Assembly: GCA_964390495.1 (NCBI GenBank)
Contig: CAYMIN010000003.1
Span: 1-64,000 of the forward strand
Direction of reading: 5' to 3'
Source of the DNA: UBA11051 sp964390495
GTDB lineage: Bacteria; Armatimonadota; Zipacnadia; Zipacnadales; UBA11051
DNA length: 64,000 bases
Shown: piece by piece, positions 35,742 through 44,358 of the stretch
Numbering within the stretch: the first letter of the stretch is position 1
How the letters are laid out: every line of letters starts with the position of its first letter
Notes under the pieces: model-generated
Seen by the model: only the letters and a program-made list of their open reading frames with translations
The model's database searches: none
Told to the model about the DNA's origin: nothing
Made by a program: the position numbers and the translations under genes

Positions 35742-36548
35742 ATGTTGATTAGTCACTGTCATGTTCAGGCTGAGGGCTTCGGTCTGGAAGTGGAGACCAA
35801 TCCCGCCGCCGGCACACTCCCCGAACTGCGCCGCATCATGCAGGATGTCGGAATCGCGCAGGCCGTCGCCTTCGCACCCTTCGTCCCTCAGACCGATGCC
35901 GAGATCGAGCCCAACGAGTGGCTGCTGGCGGAACTGCCCAACTACCCGGAGCTGATCGGCTTCGCTGCGGTTGATCCGAAACGAGAGGATGCTGCCGAAG
36001 TACTGCAGGAGCTCATCGGTAGAGGTCTGCGTGGCGCCAAGGTGCATCCGCCTGTATTCCAGACCGCGCTGGACGATCCGGCGACCGAGGCGTTTTGGGC
36101 GGCATGTGCACAGATGCGTCTGCCGGTCCACGTTCACACGGGCGTTCACGGCTGGTTCCAGCGCCGGTATATGCCGCTACTTCTCGATGATATCTGCACC
36201 CGTCACCCGGATGTGCGCATCATTCTGGACCACATGGGGGGCATCGCGTTCTTCGACCAGGCGCTGGCGGTTCTGCACGACAAGCCCAACGCCTTCGTGG
36301 GGCTGACCCAGCTTTCCGGGCGGGTGGCGGTGTACGCTCTTTCACCGGAGCGCCGCCAGCTTATCCTCGAGACCATCGGCCCGGACCGCATCATCTACGG
36401 CTATGATTACCCGTGGAATGCCAATAACCTGAGTGCTCTGCGCCACGACCTGGAATGGGTACGCACCTGGGGCCTGCGCGAGGACGACGTAGCCAAGGTC
36501 CTCGGCGGCAATATGGAGAGACTGCTGTCGGAGGTTGAGCCGGCGTAG
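35742..36548 (+). CDS. Amidohydrolase-2 family metal hydrolase
   Basis: 268 residues from ATG 35742, with AAGGAG upstream. H-C-H near the start, V-H-V-H-T-G-V-H around 131-138, I-L-D-H-M-G-G near 162-168 and Y-G-Y-D-Y-P-W near 226-232 give the His/Asp metal centre of the amidohydrolase-2 (ACMSD-like) branch, which hydrolyses or decarboxylates small organic acids and lactones. It is in the same direction as the preceding secreted hydrolase. A short fragment of a second, decayed copy lies at 39826-39901. Confidence 0.8.
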   Translation: MLISHCHVQAEGFGLEVETNPAAGTLPELRRIMQDVGIAQAVAFAPFVPQTDAEIEPNEWLLAELPNYPELIGFAAVDPKREDAAEVLQELIGRGLRGAKVHPPVFQTALDDPATEAFWAACAQMRLPVHVHTGVHGWFQRRYMPLLLDDICTRHPDVRIILDHMGGIAFFDQALAVLHDKPNAFVGLTQLSGRVAVYALSPERRQLILETIGPDRIIYGYDYPWNANNLSALRHDLEWVRTWGLREDDVAKVLGGNMERLLSEVEPA

Positions 36549-36616
36549 CTTGCGCGCGCGGCTGCCTCCTCCACCGGCAGCGCCTTCAACCGCTCACTGC
36601 AGGTCTCCACGCCCAC
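36549..36616 (-). pseudogene. 3' remnant of a sugar isomerase paralogue
   Basis: Read on the minus strand, it encodes V-G-V-E-T-C-S-E-R-L-K-A-L-P-V-E-E-A-A-A-R-A, matching the C-terminus of the intact isomerase at 40035-40871 (M-G-V-E-T-F-N-E-E-L-K-A-L-P-V-A-E-A-A-A-R-A). Nothing else of the gene survives. 36617-36743 holds nothing recognised except a CGGAGG ribosome site. Confidence 0.75.
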
Positions 36617-36743
36617 GGGGAATATTCAACGATTCAAGGAGGCTATACCCAGGCGGGACCAAGAGAGCCTAACGTTGGTCGCGAGTTGGTTGACTCACTC
36701 GGTTCGTGAACAGCAAGTGTGCAAGAGATACGGAGGAACTGGT

Positions 36744-39700
36744 ATGGGAACACTATGTCCAGTGCGTCAAACCGTTGCGCGACACGGAGCCGTAGTGCGG
36801 GGTGTCAGCGTGGCGGCGATCGTGCTGATCCTTGGGGTGTGCCTTTGCGGGCTGGCGGGGGCACAGACCGTCAAGTTCCAGGCGCTCACGATTGAGCAGG
36901 CTGAGAACGGTTTTGTTGTCAAGGGTACGGTGCGATCTTCGGGCCTCAATGATGTCGGTATCGTGGAGAGAGACCGGATGGAAGTGGCCGTGGACATCAT
37001 GGGAAGCGCTGGCGCCAAGTACGGGCTTCTGCCCCAAAGCATGTACATACGCGACCCGGCGGGGGCTGAGACGTGCTACACCAAGGGCAGTGGTCCTGGC
37101 GGGACGATGACTAAGGCGGAGTACTATGGCACGGATGTCAAGTCATTCAGGGTCGCCGCCTTCGCATTGCGTAAGGAACCGGTGTGGCGGGCCTACGGTG
37201 GCTTGAAGGATTGGTCCAAGAACGCGCCGGATACTGTCACCAGCGAGTTCACTGGCACAATCCCGCTCGAACACGCCGGCAAGACGGTTCGCATCCGTGC
37301 AAGCCTCACCCACGAGTGGGGAGGTCCGTATGCCAACTGGCCGGCGTTCAGCTTCCACCATGACATTGGCTATGAGGGCGTGCTTAAGGCCACCGGCGTC
37401 AATGTTGACCAGCCGCACGAGATAAAGATTACCTGGGGGCCTCAAAGCTCTGCAAACCCAGCCTTCCCCGGGCAGCAGGTGCAGTGCATCGTTGCTGCTG
37501 AAGACAGCCTGGGGCACGATCTGAAGTACAAGTGGACTGCGCTCGGAGCTGCTCTGGGGTTCAACGATCCGACCCTGAAGAGCCCGACATGGACAGTACA
37601 GCCCAACAACACCAACGCTGTAGTGTATTGGACTATTGCCGTCGAGGTGTCCTGCGACCACGGTGCATCGGCCAAGGGGCACTATGTTCAGAAAATCCAG
37701 CCGAGCGGGGAGGAGGATAAGGCCAAGGCGCTGATAATGGAGCGCTTCAAGAAGCTCCCGAGCGGGTACTTCAAGGGCCACAGTTTGTTCGGCGTCATCC
37801 CTCCGGGGGCAGCCAATAACCTGGCGCAGGCGTTCTTTGACTGGGGCAAGTACGCCCCGATCTTCTGGCCGAGCTTCGACGCAATGGAGGCCCAGGCCAG
37901 CAAGTTCGAGCAGTTCACCTGTGGGAGTTGTCAGACCAAGGTACTTGCCATGCTCGACCAGATGCGCCTGCATGGCACGGCAGCGGAGAAGGAGGTCTTC
38001 AAGTATTGGGACTATGGCCCGATCATGTCGCTGGGCACATGGCACCAGGTTGTGGTCATCTACCCGAAGGGCAGTAGTTGGCGCTTAGAAGGCACTGTGC
38101 TGGACCCGTGGCCCACTCAGAAGCCTGAGGCGATGACGCTGGGCGAGTGGATGAAGAGCTCCTCCCTGTATGTAGCTCCGATACCCTCCTTCTTCTGGAA
38201 TGGGCAGTACCCGCTGACGGGCGGGAAGAGCTACCCGACCGAGCCCCCGCCAAAGCCAACTCCGAAGCAGAGGCGCACGGCGCGGCTGCTCAACTCGGCG
38301 CAGAAGCAGCACTATCAGTCACTGCAGGGCAATGCGGCGAGACTGAACTATCTCAACCAGGTCGGCGCGCAGATGGAGAAGGCGAATCCCAACATCTTTA
38401 AGAGCGTCGCGACGGGCACCAAGTCCCCGGTACACATGCTCATCACCGACAGCGCGGGCCGCAGATCCGGATGGGTTGACGCGAACACCTTCGTCAATGA
38501 GATTCCTGCGGCAGAGATTACCGACTACGACGAGCCGGACAACACCAAGGGCATGATGGCACTACTGCCGCTGGCTACTTACCAGGTCAAGGTCACCGCC
38601 CGCCAGGCAGGCACATTCTCCCTGCTTCGCGCAATGCCCGAGCAATTCACTACTGCTGCATTGGCCCACACTGCTGAGCTCAACATCGCCCCCGGCGACA
38701 CCTTCACCTATACCCTCTCACCCGATGAGCCTATGACTAAGCTGATCAAGCCGGGCGCTGCGGTCATTCCGTTCACTGACATGGTGCCCGGGACGGGCGT
38801 TGGCACCGGGTTGCAGCGCCTGCACCCGGTGGCCGATGCGTATGTTTACGAGTACGGATACCGGAACTGGAACCGGGCGAACTTCGGCAAGCTCTCAACG
38901 ATGACCGCCGGCTACCACCCGCAGGGCGGGGAGAAGCGGGTCCATATGCGCTTTGAGTTGCCGGCGCTGGGCAGTGTCAAGCGTGCCACCCTCAAGCTCT
39001 ACCAGTACCACTTCGCCGGCCAGCACGTCCACCGTCTTTGCGTCCATCGTGTCACAGGGCCCTGGCTTGAGGGTAACGGCGTGGAGCACCCCGGCCAATC
39101 CGAACCCACCGCCCCCCCGGGCGAGATAAGCTGGGCCGACCAGCCCGGCTTCGATGCGGCTCCGGCCGTCACCTTCATGCCGCCTGACAACCCCAACGAG
39201 TGGGTCGAAGTTGACATCACCGCCCTCGTCAACTCCTGGCTTGCAGGTGCGGCCAACTACGGCTTGATGCTCAAGGTCGCCGCCTTGCCGACGCGCAACA
39301 TGCCCAACACCTGGTATGGCTTCCGCAGCCGCGAATACGAAGATCAAGCCAAACATGCCGTGCTCGAGCTGACGCTCAACGGCACGACGACGGGTGGGAC
39401 AGTCGCTCCACCGGTGGGGACAAATCCGCCGCCGAATGACGATGACGATACTGACGACTTGCCGCCGCAACTGTCCGATCCCGTGATTCGGCGCGCCGCT
39501 GTCTGCGAGGGTGTGGACGAGAAGCACCAGCCAATCCTGCGCAGCAGCTTCCCGGCCGACACCCAGCGTATCGGCATCTACCTGGAGTGGGCCAACGCTG
39601 CGCCCAACACTCAGATCCGCATCCAGTGGTACCGCGACGGCAAAGCGCTCTGGGACTCGCGCATGGTCGCCGAGGGCACCCGCAGGGCTGTCTCATACCT

Positions 39701-39812
39701 GCGCTCTGGTGAATCCGGTACCCCTCTGAAGTCCGGCCGCTACCAGGCGCAGATATTCCGCGGGAGCACGCCCGTGGTCGCCCTGACCTTCACCATCGGC
39801 CTCACTCGCTGA
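36744..39812 (+). CDS. Large secreted multidomain protein with a DNRLRE domain and a putative Cys-His-Asp site
   Basis: 1022 residues from ATG 36744 (CGGAGG upstream). Signal peptide to about 41 (V-L-I-L-G-V-C-L-C-G-L-A-G-A). Beta-rich N-terminal part to about 330; then F-T-C-G-S-C-Q (C393/C396), W-H-Q-V-V-V-I-Y-P (H434) and V-L-D-P-W-P (D454), spaced like a papain/transglutaminase-type catalytic triad. A DNRLRE module follows (about 689-880, opening P-V-A-D-A-Y-V and closing with V-D-I-T-A-L-V-N-S-W), then an acidic linker (D-D-D-D-T-D-D) and a beta-sandwich tail. DNRLRE modules are found in surface and wall-associated proteins. The enzymatic role is inference. It is framed by remnants of a duplicated amidohydrolase-isomerase pair. 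Confidence 0.75.
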   Translation: MGTLCPVRQTVARHGAVVRGVSVAAIVLILGVCLCGLAGAQTVKFQALTIEQAENGFVVKGTVRSSGLNDVGIVERDRMEVAVDIMGSAGAKYGLLPQSMYIRDPAGAETCYTKGSGPGGTMTKAEYYGTDVKSFRVAAFALRKEPVWRAYGGLKDWSKNAPDTVTSEFTGTIPLEHAGKTVRIRASLTHEWGGPYANWPAFSFHHDIGYEGVLKATGVNVDQPHEIKITWGPQSSANPAFPGQQVQCIVAAEDSLGHDLKYKWTALGAALGFNDPTLKSPTWTVQPNNTNAVVYWTIAVEVSCDHGASAKGHYVQKIQPSGEEDKAKALIMERFKKLPSGYFKGHSLFGVIPPGAANNLAQAFFDWGKYAPIFWPSFDAMEAQASKFEQFTCGSCQTKVLAMLDQMRLHGTAAEKEVFKYWDYGPIMSLGTWHQVVVIYPKGSSWRLEGTVLDPWPTQKPEAMTLGEWMKSSSLYVAPIPSFFWNGQYPLTGGKSYPTEPPPKPTPKQRRTARLLNSAQKQHYQSLQGNAARLNYLNQVGAQMEKANPNIFKSVATGTKSPVHMLITDSAGRRSGWVDANTFVNEIPAAEITDYDEPDNTKGMMALLPLATYQVKVTARQAGTFSLLRAMPEQFTTAALAHTAELNIAPGDTFTYTLSPDEPMTKLIKPGAAVIPFTDMVPGTGVGTGLQRLHPVADAYVYEYGYRNWNRANFGKLSTMTAGYHPQGGEKRVHMRFELPALGSVKRATLKLYQYHFAGQHVHRLCVHRVTGPWLEGNGVEHPGQSEPTAPPGEISWADQPGFDAAPAVTFMPPDNPNEWVEVDITALVNSWLAGAANYGLMLKVAALPTRNMPNTWYGFRSREYEDQAKHAVLELTLNGTTTGGTVAPPVGTNPPPNDDDDTDDLPPQLSDPVIRRAAVCEGVDEKHQPILRSSFPADTQRIGIYLEWANAAPNTQIRIQWYRDGKALWDSRMVAEGTRRAVSYLRSGESGTPLKSGRYQAQIFRGSTPVVALTFTIGLTR

Positions 39813-39825
39813 CCGCATCACTGGC

Positions 39826-39901
39826 AGGCTGAGGCCCTGGCGGTAGTGCACGACAAGCAGAACGCGTTCGTGGGGTTGACCCAGCTCTCCGGGCGCGTAG
39901 C
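39826..39901 (+). pseudogene. Internal fragment of an amidohydrolase paralogue
   Basis: The plus frame encodes A-L-A-V-V-H-D-K-Q-N-A-F-V-G-L-T-Q-L-S-G, nearly identical to residues of the intact amidohydrolase at 36265-36330. The match stops at about 39901, where a palindromic repeat begins. Confidence 0.75.
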
Positions 39902-39990
39902 TCGGCCTGACCTGCGGGTCCGCGGTTGCCTTGCGGAGGGGCCTGCCGAAGGCGTGTTTGGCGCAGCCGAACATGGCTGAGACTGGCCCG
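39900..39990. repeat. Degenerate palindromic repeats
   Basis: CTCGGCCTGACCTGCGGGTCCGCGG is a truncated long-form repeat head; it continues into a TTGCGGAGGGGCC-type element. No gene in 39813-40034. Confidence 0.55.
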
Positions 39991-40034
39991 CTGGCAGCCG
40001 GCAAACCATGCGCGGCACTTGAGGGTAGCAGGCC

Positions 40035-40871
40035 CTACAGTTGTGCCAGCACTTCCTCCCCGGCGGCCCTGGCGCGGGCCGCGGCCTCCGCCACCGGTAG
40101 CGCCTTCAGCTCCTCATTGAAGGTCTCCACGCCCATGAAATCCGTATAGCCGGTGGCTTTCAGCGCGCCCAAAAAGCCCGGCAGGTCAATGATGCCCTCG
40201 CCCGGCAGCAGCCGCTGGTTGTCTATCTGCTGCTCTACAGGCTTGTCGGGGGCGTCGTTGATATGCACGTGCACGATCTTCTCGACCGGCAGCGCCGCCA
40301 GCTCCTCGGCGCTATGGCCGGCGGTGTACCAGTGGAAGCTATCCACCAGCAGGCCGAGGCTGTCCACCCCGATCTCCGCCTCCATCTCCAGCACCTGGTC
40401 CATGCGATAGATGAACTCATTCCCCGATTCCCGCAGCGTGGGAGTGCCGACCCATTCCAGCCCCAGCCGCACACCGTACTCCTCAGCCACCTGTCCGACC
40501 TTGCGCCAGCGCGCCACGGCCATCTGGTAGAACTCCCGGGCCTCGGTGTCGACCGTTGGTGGCAGCCAGGTGCAGGCTCGGGGGCACCCGATCTCCGCCG
40601 CGAAGCCGGCAAAGCGCGGGAAATCGGCCAGGGTCGCCTCAAACTCCTGCTCGCTGCCCCGCCAGTTCACTGGTATGCCCCAGACCGCGGGCTGCACCTC
40701 GTATTCATCAAAAAGCGCCTTGACCACCTCAATACCGCGGTCGTCGGCTACGGCCATCGCGCCCTCGATGCTGAAATCAGCACCGGCAAAGCCGGCCTCC
40801 GAGGCCACAATCAGATACCCCTCAAAGTCGAGCCGCTGTCCCAGGATCACGCCGTTGAGGGAAAGTTGCAT
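40035..40871 (-). CDS. Sugar phosphate isomerase/epimerase (xylose-isomerase-like)
   Basis: 278 residues from ATG 40871, chosen over upstream ATG/GTG codons because GGAG lies eight bases before it. TIM barrel of the AP-endonuclease-2 type with candidate metal ligands E139 (L-G-L-E-W), D177 (L-L-V-D-S), H203 (H-V-H-I-N-D) and E249 (G-V-E-T-F). Related to the enzyme encoded next (upstream) and to the one at 29589. Likely interconverts keto-sugars or inosose-type compounds. Its 3' end once existed in a second copy at 36549-36616. Confidence 0.85.
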   Translation of the reverse strand: MQLSLNGVILGQRLDFEGYLIVASEAGFAGADFSIEGAMAVADDRGIEVVKALFDEYEVQPAVWGIPVNWRGSEQEFEATLADFPRFAGFAAEIGCPRACTWLPPTVDTEAREFYQMAVARWRKVGQVAEEYGVRLGLEWVGTPTLRESGNEFIYRMDQVLEMEAEIGVDSLGLLVDSFHWYTAGHSAEELAALPVEKIVHVHINDAPDKPVEQQIDNQRLLPGEGIIDLPGFLGALKATGYTDFMGVETFNEELKALPVAEAAARARAAGEEVLAQL

Positions 40872-40990
40872 CGCCATCACTCCTGTCTCTATTCCCCGTG
40901 CATGGTACAGGTGAGCGGCATGTGTCTCGGCTGCATCTCGACGCCGAGCCGATGCGCGGGTTCACTGAGCGATTCCGGTAGGCCGGGCCT

Positions 40991-41821
40991 CTAGCCGCGC
41001 TCGTACATCTCCATCAGCCTCGCGAAACGGCTCTTGGCCTCTCGCAGCATCCACTTCGGCTCCTGCGTGGCCCGCACCTCCAGCATGAAGACACCCTGAT
41101 AGCCGGTCGCTCGCAGGCCGGTCATGAAAGCCGCCCAGTCAATAGTGCCCTCAAAAGGCAAGGTATGCTGGTCGGATTGGCCGTCATTGTCGCTGATGTG
41201 CAGCGTCATCAACCGGTCCGCCACCAGGTCCAGCGCTGCCGCCGCGTCCTCGCCGATGTTGGCGTGGCTGGTGTCCAGACAATAGCCCAGATTGTCAGCG
41301 CCGATGCCTGCCACGAACTTGACTACCTCGGCCACAGTATCGCCGACGCGCAGCTTCGTCGGCAGCGAGTTCTCCACCGCGACCGGCAGGCCGATATCGC
41401 GGCAGAAGGCGGCCAGCTCTGCGACGCTCTCCTGTCCGGCCGCGAATTGCGCTGGCCGCTCCGCCTCATCCGCAAGTACGCCGCCGGCATGAGTCACCAG
41501 CACCTTCCCGCCGACCTTGGTCAAGGCCAGTGCGATCTGCTTGACCTCGGCAACGGCGGCCTTGCGCACCTCTTCATCCAGCCCCGACATCGCCATTATC
41601 AGCTTATCCGGCACATGCAGCGACCATACCGCCACCCCGCACTCCTGCAACGTCATTGATAGCCGCGTTATCGAGTCTTTATCCGCGTAATCGAGATGCT
41701 CCGGCAGGCGGCGCAACTCAATCTGAAACACGCCCTCAGCAGCCAGCAGCGGCAGGTGCACCGGCAAGTCATCTTCGTCATACCACAGCAAGGTCGAGAC
41801 GCCCAGCTCCATTCGCGCCAT
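40991..41821 (-). CDS. Sugar phosphate isomerase/epimerase
   Basis: 276 residues. AP-endonuclease-2/xylose-isomerase fold with E in A-V-E-N-S, D in Y-C-L-D-T-S-H, H in L-H-I-S-D-N-D-G and E in F-M-L-E-V-R-A as likely divalent-metal ligands. The start ATG overlaps the stop of the MBL gene by one base (TGATG), so the two are translationally coupled. The product is cytoplasmic and probably acts in the same catabolic route as the neighbouring isomerase and oxidoreductase. Confidence 0.85.
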   Translation of the reverse strand: MARMELGVSTLLWYDEDDLPVHLPLLAAEGVFQIELRRLPEHLDYADKDSITRLSMTLQECGVAVWSLHVPDKLIMAMSGLDEEVRKAAVAEVKQIALALTKVGGKVLVTHAGGVLADEAERPAQFAAGQESVAELAAFCRDIGLPVAVENSLPTKLRVGDTVAEVVKFVAGIGADNLGYCLDTSHANIGEDAAAALDLVADRLMTLHISDNDGQSDQHTLPFEGTIDWAAFMTGLRATGYQGVFMLEVRATQEPKWMLREAKSRFARLMEMYERG

Positions 41822-42660
41822 CAGATGCTCAGCACCATCCCATCATACGCCACCTCGACACCGTGCTGGGCGAAGCGCTCCGTAAGCTGCTGGTGTGATA
41901 GGTCGTCCCCCTTGTGCATGTGCACGAGGTGCTGGGCGATGAAGCGCCCGCCGCTTTTCAGCAGCCCCTCTTTCTCAAAGCGTTGCTTGATCTCCAAAAA
42001 CGGCTCGCTGCTGAGGTGCCCGCGGCGGCATTCCTGCAGTTCGTGGCAGGTGCAATCGAGCACCACGACATCGTACTGGCGCTTCTCGATCTCGGCCCAG
42101 GTGCGGTCGGGAAACCACCCCGTGTCACAGGCGTAGAGTATGGTCTTGCCGCCACGCGCGAAGCTGTAGATCAGCGGCTCTTCGCCACCGCTAGTATCGT
42201 GGTCCGCCGCCAGTGCCGTCAGGCTAAACTCATCTTCTGCGCCACCGACACTATCCAGCGGCTCCAGTACATTGATATGGAGGTTAAGTCTCTCGGGGTC
42301 GAAGAAGCGGTTGAACTGCTGATAGACCGGCAGCAACTCGGCTACGCGCCGGTTGCAGTATATGTGCAGCGGCGGCCCGTCCACCCGGCCGGTAGCCGCC
42401 AGTACACCTGGGTCGAGGTGGTCCTGATGCGAATGGGTGATGAACAGGTGGCCGACCTCAGCCAGGCTGATACCGAGGTGAATGGCAGCCAGATTCACAT
42501 TCGGCGGGATGTCGAAGAGGTACTTGCCGTCCACCAGGATGCAGGAGCCGATTCTGCCGCGCTTGCCCTGCTGGGCGATGGCTGCCTGGCAGGCTTCACA
42601 GTTGCAGAACACCGAGGGCCACAGTTCGCCGGCCCCACTGCCCAGAAACACTATCTCCAC
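41821..42660 (-). CDS. MBL-fold metallo-hydrolase (PhnP/PqqB-like)
   Basis: 279 residues. The zinc motif H76-S-H78-Q-D80-H81 is complete, with a later Asp in C-D-T-G-W-F and His in Q-H-L-V-H-M-H. The opening L-G-S-G-A-G-E followed by the C-N-C-E-A-C cluster (19-24) recalls the structural zinc region of PhnP-type phosphodiesterases and PqqB. It starts at GTG 42660 with GGAGG eleven bases upstream. It heads a coupled pair with the isomerase. A cyclic phosphate or ester is a plausible substrate, unproven. Confidence 0.85.
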   Translation of the reverse strand: MEIVFLGSGAGELWPSVFCNCEACQAAIAQQGKRGRIGSCILVDGKYLFDIPPNVNLAAIHLGISLAEVGHLFITHSHQDHLDPGVLAATGRVDGPPLHIYCNRRVAELLPVYQQFNRFFDPERLNLHINVLEPLDSVGGAEDEFSLTALAADHDTSGGEEPLIYSFARGGKTILYACDTGWFPDRTWAEIEKRQYDVVVLDCTCHELQECRRGHLSSEPFLEIKQRFEKEGLLKSGGRFIAQHLVHMHKGDDLSHQQLTERFAQHGVEVAYDGMVLSI

Positions 42661-42689
42661 AGCTATCGTCGCCTCCGGTCCGCTTATTG

Positions 42690-42905
42690 GTCAACCTGGA
42701 GCTTGAGTACTCAGCCGACGCCTCGTGCCGTCGCGTCGTTTGGAGGGGCCGCATACGAGGCCTGAGCCTGCCCTTCGACGTTGCTCAGGGCCGTGAGCTT
42801 GTCGAACGGTCCAGGGGTCGAAGGCCGAGAATCCGGCCCAGCCGTTGCACGCCGTTGTCGTTATTCCCTCTCCCGCTTGCGGGAGAGGGCTAGGGTGAGG
42901 CCAGC
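42690..42905. repeat. Palindromic repeats of two families
   Basis: A GGAGGGGCC...GAATCCGGCCC element (about 42752-42842), carrying an inner segment with GCTTGTCGAACG, followed by CCCTCTCCC GCTT GCGGGAGAGGG and its usual tail TAGGGTGAGG (about 42868-42900). Confidence 0.75.
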
Positions 42906-42923
42906 CGTTGCTCGCCCTTGCCC

Positions 42924-43934
42924 CTAGAGCTTCACCTGCTGTGGCCGGCCGCATTTCGCCGACTTCTCCGCCGCCTCCATCACCGCAATCGTTAGCGCCG
43001 ACTGCTCCGGCTTGCAGACCAACTCCTCGCCCTTGCGCAGGTGGTTGGCGATATTCTGGTAATACTTCTCCCGCGCGGCGGGCAGGTTCGCCACCTCCAT
43101 CTTGGTTTCCAGGCCGCCGCTGTCGGTCGCCACGGTGATCGCCTCTCCGCTCCATTGTGCCTCGATGGCCCCGCGGTCGCCGACGATGCGCCACTTCGAC
43201 CTGCCGATCCGGGCGATGCTGGAGATGGTAACATCAGCCTGCACGTTATCCTCAAAGCGGATGATCGCCCGCACCTGGTCCTCGTTGGTCTTCCGGTGCC
43301 AGACGCGCTTCTGGAAAAACCCGGTCACATCAACTATCGGCTTGTCCACCAGTTGCAGCACCCAGTCGAGCATGTGCGCGCCCCAGTCGAAGAAGGCGCC
43401 GCCGGAAATCTGCTTATCCTCCCGCCACCAGTCCCGGGGCGGGTTCCAGCCGCCCATGTAGCAGTCAACCTCGAAGATCTCCCCGATTAGCCCTTGCCTG
43501 ACCACTTCGCGTATCGTCAGATAATCCGCGTCCCAGCGGCGGTTGTGGAAAACCGACAGCATCACCTTATTCTCCCGGGCCGCCTGCAGCATCGCCGCCG
43601 CTTCCCTGGCGCTGACACACATCGGCTTCTCGACAACCACGTGCTTGCCCGCGTTGAGGCACTGGATCGCCAGCTTGGCGTGGGTATTGTGCGGCGTGAT
43701 GATCACCGCCAGATCGCAGTCGCAATCCCTGAGCAGGTCCCCCAGCTTCTGGTAAGTCGCCACCCCGGGCAGCTCTGCTTCCGCCGCGGCCAGTCGCTCC
43801 GGCACCGTATCACAGACCGCCACCGCTTTCATGCCGGGGGTGGTGTTGATGAAGTCGGCGTGGTACTTGCCCATATTGAACAGCGGCCCGTAGCCGACGA
43901 TCGCGCACTTTATCTGCCGCAGCTTCTTTGCCAT
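42924..43934 (-). CDS. Gfo/Idh/MocA family oxidoreductase
   Basis: 336 residues with the N-terminal NAD(P)-binding strand (I-K-C-A-I-V-G-Y-G-P), the family's E-K-P-M-C-V motif at about 98-103, and a C-terminal alpha/beta dimer domain with G-G-G-A-F/D-W-G-A-H-type sequence (here S-G-G-A-F-F-D-W-G-A-H-M) holding the catalytic His. These enzymes oxidise sugars, inositols or sugar acids. GGGAG precedes the ATG. With the two isomerases and the amidohydrolase it forms a probable sugar-acid pathway. Confidence 0.88.
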   Translation of the reverse strand: MAKKLRQIKCAIVGYGPLFNMGKYHADFINTTPGMKAVAVCDTVPERLAAAEAELPGVATYQKLGDLLRDCDCDLAVIITPHNTHAKLAIQCLNAGKHVVVEKPMCVSAREAAAMLQAARENKVMLSVFHNRRWDADYLTIREVVRQGLIGEIFEVDCYMGGWNPPRDWWREDKQISGGAFFDWGAHMLDWVLQLVDKPIVDVTGFFQKRVWHRKTNEDQVRAIIRFEDNVQADVTISSIARIGRSKWRIVGDRGAIEAQWSGEAITVATDSGGLETKMEVANLPAAREKYYQNIANHLRKGEELVCKPEQSALTIAVMEAAEKSAKCGRPQQVKL

Positions 43935-43965
43935 CTTTGGCTCCCTCTCTGACCCGAATAGTCCA

Positions 43966-44265
43966 TAAGACGCGTAGCTCGGCCTCCACTGTGGTTATGC
44001 AGATTCTTGGTCTGTGCCCCGCACTCGTTCGTCGTCGGAGGGGCCTGCTGAGCCGGGTACCGACTGTGCAGCAGTGGGTGCAAACCGGCCCGCCTGCCGT
44101 TGCCGTGTTGGCGTTGTCCCCTCTCCCCTTGGGAGAGGGCCAGGGTGAGGGCAGCCGTTGCCTTCCGGAGGGGCCGCATACGCGGCCTGAGCTTGTCGAA
44201 GGCCGAGAATCCGGCCCAGCCGTCAGCAAAATCTGCATAACTACAGTTCCACCCCAGGCCGTTGC
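43966..44265. repeat. Repeat-filled spacer
   Basis: Three GGAGGGGCC-type elements (near 44037, 44166 and adjoining parts), one CCCTCTCC CCTT GGGAGAGGG palindrome (about 44118-44152), and scattered pieces of the CTCGG family. No gene in 43935-44358. Confidence 0.75.
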
Positions 44266-44302
44266 TAGTTTGACCCTGCCCGCACTCGATTCCTCCCATG
44301 CA

Positions 44303-44335
44303 ACAAAACAGGCCCCGCTGATTGCAGGGCCCGTG
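44303..44335 (-). terminator. Rho-independent terminator of the 44-46 kb gene
   Basis: On the minus strand a GGGCCCTGC...GCGGGGCC stem is followed by TGTTTTGTT, 24 bases after the stop at 44359. Confidence 0.65.
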
Positions 44336-44358
44336 TCAGTTGTTAGGCCAGGCAATTA

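Noticed and set aside
43546..43554. Isolated TGTGGAAAA as a DnaA box
   Set aside because: Single occurrence inside a coding region (Gfo/Idh/MocA gene) with no cluster around it.
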